Shown here: positions 61,498 through 64,000 of the stretch, piece by piece | Layout: every line of letters begins with the position of its first letter | Position numbering within the stretch: position 1 is the first letter of the stretch | From: Verrucomicrobiales bacterium | GTDB taxonomy: Bacteria; Verrucomicrobiota; Verrucomicrobiia; Verrucomicrobiales; DEV007 | Assembly (NCBI GenBank): GCA_030730365.1 | Contig: JANQVJ010000005.1 | Span: forward strand, 114,143 to 178,142 | DNA: 64,000 nt | Direction: 5' to 3' | Translations under genes and position numbers: made by a program | The notes under the pieces: model-generated | Databases searched by the model: none | The model's input: the letters and a program-made list of their open reading frames with translations, nothing else | Told to the model about the DNA's origin: nothing

Positions 61498-64000
61498 TTA
61501 ATGACCCTTTTTTTCGCCTTTCGCTTTCAGGGAACCCATGTAGGCCACGAGATCACGAATCTCGGACTTACTCAGTATAAAGGTCATAGGTGGCATAGCC
61601 GAGACGGGCGGCTGGCGGCCCTCGACTTCGCTCATGGGAATAGTGCGCTCGATTTGTTTTTCGGGTGCGGCAGGGTCGGGCATCCGGATGACGATGTTAC
61701 GGGCGTCCTCATTCATCAGCATGCCGCCGAGGCTCTCGCCGTTTTTCAGGGTCACGAGAGTGATGCCGTAGCCCGGCACCACGACCTTGCTCGGGGCAAT
61801 GAGAGATTCGAGGAGGTATTCCTTCTGGTGGCGCGAGCCGATCCCGGTGAGTTCGGGTCCGGCGATGCCGCCGTCGCCGTCGATCTTGTGGCACTTGGCG
61901 CACTGCCCGGCGGCGTGGGTCATGAAAATTTCTTTGCCTGTTGTCGGGTCGCCTCCCTCGAGGGCGGGTTTGAAAGCGCCGATGAGATCGGCGGGATTGA
62001 TCCCTTTTTCATAGGCGGCGAGTTGATCGGCGACGGCTTTGTCCTCGACTTTCGCAGCGCTCTCGAGCAGATCGAGGAGGGCGCCGGGGAGTTCCCTGGC
62101 TATCGCGGCGAGTCTCTCGTTGAAGAGGGCGGCGGCCTCAGGCGCTTTTGTTTCCCCGAGGAGTCGGTAGCCCTGCTGGCGCAGCGCGACGCTGTCGGCT
62201 TTCGCCATTTCAAGGGCGGAAGCGAGGCCGCGAGCGGGATCGATCGTAAGTAACTGCTTCACCGCGGCCGAGCGGAGAACGGCGTTGTCGGCTTTCAACA
62301 GATCGCCCCAGAGCGATTCGAGGGCGGTGGGATTCTGGCGGGCGAGTCCCTCGAGCGAGCTGGTACGCGAGGCTATCGCGGCCTTGCTGTCTTTGATCTG
62401 GGCCGCGAGGAGTTCTTCGGGCGCATCGACGCCGTAGGTCAGGGCGATGCGGGTCGCGAGTCCGAGGAGACTGCCGTCCGCGTTCGCGAAGACGGCGGGG
62501 AGTCCGGCCTTCACCGCAGCGGTGATGTCGCCGCGGCTTTCCGGCGCGAGGGGCCGATAGGCGCCGTTGGTCGCGTCGACCGGATTGGGATTTTTCCATT
62601 CCTCGATCGCGAAGAGAGCCTGCTCGCGTAGCATCGCGGGCAGCTTCGTCTGCGCGGCGTAGGCGAGGAGCTTGGCCGCGTTTTCATTCCCGCCGAGGCG
62701 GAAATTCGCATTGATGAGCCGGGTCTGCATGATCCAGTCGCGGTGATCGGCGGGGAGACGGAGATCCGGCTCGGCGGCGGCGTAGGCCTTGATCTGGTCG
62801 GCGAGATCGGGCAGGGCGGTGAGCAGGTCGAGGTCGTTGATCGCGCGGATCGCCTCGAAGCGGACTTTTTCGTCGGCATCGTCGAGGAAATATTTCACCC
62901 GCGGGTCGTTCAGCTTGCGCAGCGCGAGGAGAACGCCCAGCCGGACGGCCGCAGATTCGTTTTTGACCTCTTTGAGGATTTTTTCCCGCTCGTTCAAGTA
63001 CCAGATTCCCTGAACGCAGGCGTGGCGTAGGAAGACGTCCTTGTTGTCATTCTCGGCGAGGATCTCGATGAGTCGGACGAGGGCGGGGATGTTGCCGCAT
63101 TTCCCGACACCGATCGCGGCGAAGGCCTTGACGCGGGTGGATTCGTCCGAGAGGGCGGCGACGAGGGCTTCGCCGGCGGCGGGGGAGCGGGAGTCGGCAA
63201 GCACCTTGGCGGACTGGGCGCGCACTTCGGCGTCGGCGTCAGAGAGCAGGGGAATGACCTTCTCGAGCAGGGCGGCGTCTTTTCGCGCGAGCTGACCGAG
63301 TCCCCAGATGCCGTGGAGGCGCTTGAAACGATTCTCCGTCTGCGTGGCGGCCGCGCTGAAAAAGGCGGATCCTTCCGACTCCATTTTGGCAAGCGCGAAC
63401 TGGGCCCGCTGGCGCACGCGCATGTCGGGGTGACCGAGCAGTTCGTCGAGGGTGTTGCCATCGAGGCTGCCGAAGTCTTCGAGGAGAATTTTCCGAGTGC
63501 TTTCGATAAGATCGGCATTTTCCGGCGTGGTCGCCTCGAGGACGTAGATATTGCCGAGATCCTGCTTGTACCAGCCGCTGTTGTTGAAGCAACTCAGATA
63601 CATGCGGCCGTCGGGACCGAACTCGACGTCGGTATTGCCGAGCCCGATCATGAAGACCTCTTTGTTGACGACGGAAAAACCCGCGCCCGACTCTTTTACC
63701 GAGAACGCTTCGAGATCGCCGTTCGAACCGCCGAAGTTGCAGACCCAGAAGTGGCCGGCGTATCGCGCTGGCATCGCGGTGGCTCCGTAGTTGTAGACCA
63801 GACCACTCGGCCCCCACGAGACCTTCTCGACGGGAGGCAGGGCATAGGCGGGACGCCCCTCGTGATCCGGTTCCCAGATTGCCTCGCTCATCCACGGGTT
63901 CATCGGGATTTCCTTGTGGCCGGGATGGGTGTAAACGGGAGTGCGGAGCTTGAGCTGGTTGCGGAAATTCATCAGGACCTGGTGCCCGTGATTCCAGCCC
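61498..64000 (-). CDS. PVC-type membrane-bound dehydrogenase/heme protein with HEAT repeats (partial)
   Basis: The frame is open at the right edge of the window, so the N-terminus (signal peptide and first propeller blades) is missing; 834 or so residues are visible. The N-terminal part reads as the end of a beta-propeller domain of the PVC membrane-bound dehydrogenase family (HFWVCNFGGSNGDLEAFSVKESG, DVEFGPDGRMYLSCFNNSGW). Next come HEAT-like repeats (about residues 170-450 of the visible part). A C-terminal cytochrome c domain has CAKCHKIDGDGGIAGPELTGIG and ends SLKAKGEKKGH. It is a large periplasmic oxidoreductase candidate. Confidence 0.92.
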   Translation of the reverse strand, partial: GWNHGHQVLMNFRNQLKLRTPVYTHPGHKEIPMNPWMSEAIWEPDHEGRPAYALPPVEKVSWGPSGLVYNYGATAMPARYAGHFWVCNFGGSNGDLEAFSVKESGAGFSVVNKEVFMIGLGNTDVEFGPDGRMYLSCFNNSGWYKQDLGNIYVLEATTPENADLIESTRKILLEDFGSLDGNTLDELLGHPDMRVRQRAQFALAKMESEGSAFFSAAATQTENRFKRLHGIWGLGQLARKDAALLEKVIPLLSDADAEVRAQSAKVLADSRSPAAGEALVAALSDESTRVKAFAAIGVGKCGNIPALVRLIEILAENDNKDVFLRHACVQGIWYLNEREKILKEVKNESAAVRLGVLLALRKLNDPRVKYFLDDADEKVRFEAIRAINDLDLLTALPDLADQIKAYAAAEPDLRLPADHRDWIMQTRLINANFRLGGNENAAKLLAYAAQTKLPAMLREQALFAIEEWKNPNPVDATNGAYRPLAPESRGDITAAVKAGLPAVFANADGSLLGLATRIALTYGVDAPEELLAAQIKDSKAAIASRTSSLEGLARQNPTALESLWGDLLKADNAVLRSAAVKQLLTIDPARGLASALEMAKADSVALRQQGYRLLGETKAPEAAALFNERLAAIARELPGALLDLLESAAKVEDKAVADQLAAYEKGINPADLIGAFKPALEGGDPTTGKEIFMTHAAGQCAKCHKIDGDGGIAGPELTGIGSRHQKEYLLESLIAPSKVVVPGYGITLVTLKNGESLGGMLMNEDARNIVIRMPDPAAPEKQIERTIPMSEVEGRQPPVSAMPPMTFILSKSEIRDLVAYMGSLKAKGEKKGH

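Overview
The window looks like an ordinary chromosomal segment of a Verrucomicrobiota bacterium (class Verrucomicrobiae or a close PVC relative). The main reasons are family content seen almost only in PVC genomes: a DUF1549/DUF1553 (PSCyt2-PSD1) cytochrome followed by a DUF1501 protein, a PVC-type CxxCH heme protein with HEAT repeats, several small PSCyt1-like cytochromes, PQQ-type beta-propeller proteins and many Gfo/Idh/MocA oxidoreductases. Other clues are a LpxI-type lipid A pathway, a GldA-GldF-GldG-DUF4340 transporter block and a secretin-related 'FTDPQFQ...VIGADGYTIDL' protein. Base composition is GC-rich except at 31.95-32.35 kb. No rRNA, tRNA, CRISPR array, prophage or insertion sequence was found. 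Assignment rests on reading the sequence only; no search was run.

Layout. 0-7.3 kb: nrdR with a candidate NrdR-box pair, an MFS exporter, an oxidoreductase, a secreted methyltransferase, a beta-propeller, an OmpH/Skp-like chaperone and a second oxidoreductase. 7.3-11 kb: the two genes of the carboxynorspermidine route to spermidine (nspC and the synthase), separated by an unusual octamer inverted repeat, then a decayed glutamate dehydrogenase next to a G-tract. 11-17 kb: a membrane protein, an AraC regulator, a class A penicillin-binding protein, a DUF2007-like protein, an ECF-type sigma factor and a TetR regulator with a palindromic operator. 17-25.8 kb: PSD1 cytochrome, DUF1501 protein, a RES-Xre toxin-antitoxin pair with an inverted repeat over the antitoxin start, a redoxin/cytochrome pair and an SGNH hydrolase.

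26-31.2 kb: DAHP synthase, a LOG-family protein, RNase HII, YraN and a DUF4407 membrane protein. 31.2-32.4 kb is a gene-poor gap with an AT-rich half. 32.4-40.5 kb is a long + strand block: an ABC ATPase that has lost every catalytic motif, RodA, then a Gld-type ABC exporter set and a diheme lipoprotein. 40.5-48.9 kb: a secretin-related gene broken in a homopolymer, a small cytochrome, an orphan E1-alpha dehydrogenase subunit, a GntP permease, a DMT transporter, lpxI and a GnnA-like oxidoreductase, and a secreted TPR-like protein.

49-64 kb: a conserved small protein, a beta-propeller, a half-length aldehyde dehydrogenase coupled to phosphopentomutase, a secreted FAD oxidoreductase with a golvesin-like domain, a ROK kinase, a lipoprotein, two glycosyltransferases that look like a lipid-linked sugar transfer pair, an Ala/Pro-rich secreted protein and the PVC heme protein that runs off the right edge.

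Functionally the window mixes housekeeping (dNTP control, cell wall, lipid A, aromatic amino acids, polyamines) with periplasmic oxidation and sugar chemistry. The most unusual items are the pseudo-ATPase next to rodA, the octamer inverted repeat before nspC, the RES-Xre operator, the homopolymer frameshift in the secretin-like gene, the half ALDH, the glutamate dehydrogenase remnant beside a G4 motif, and an untracked small ORF with its own terminator.
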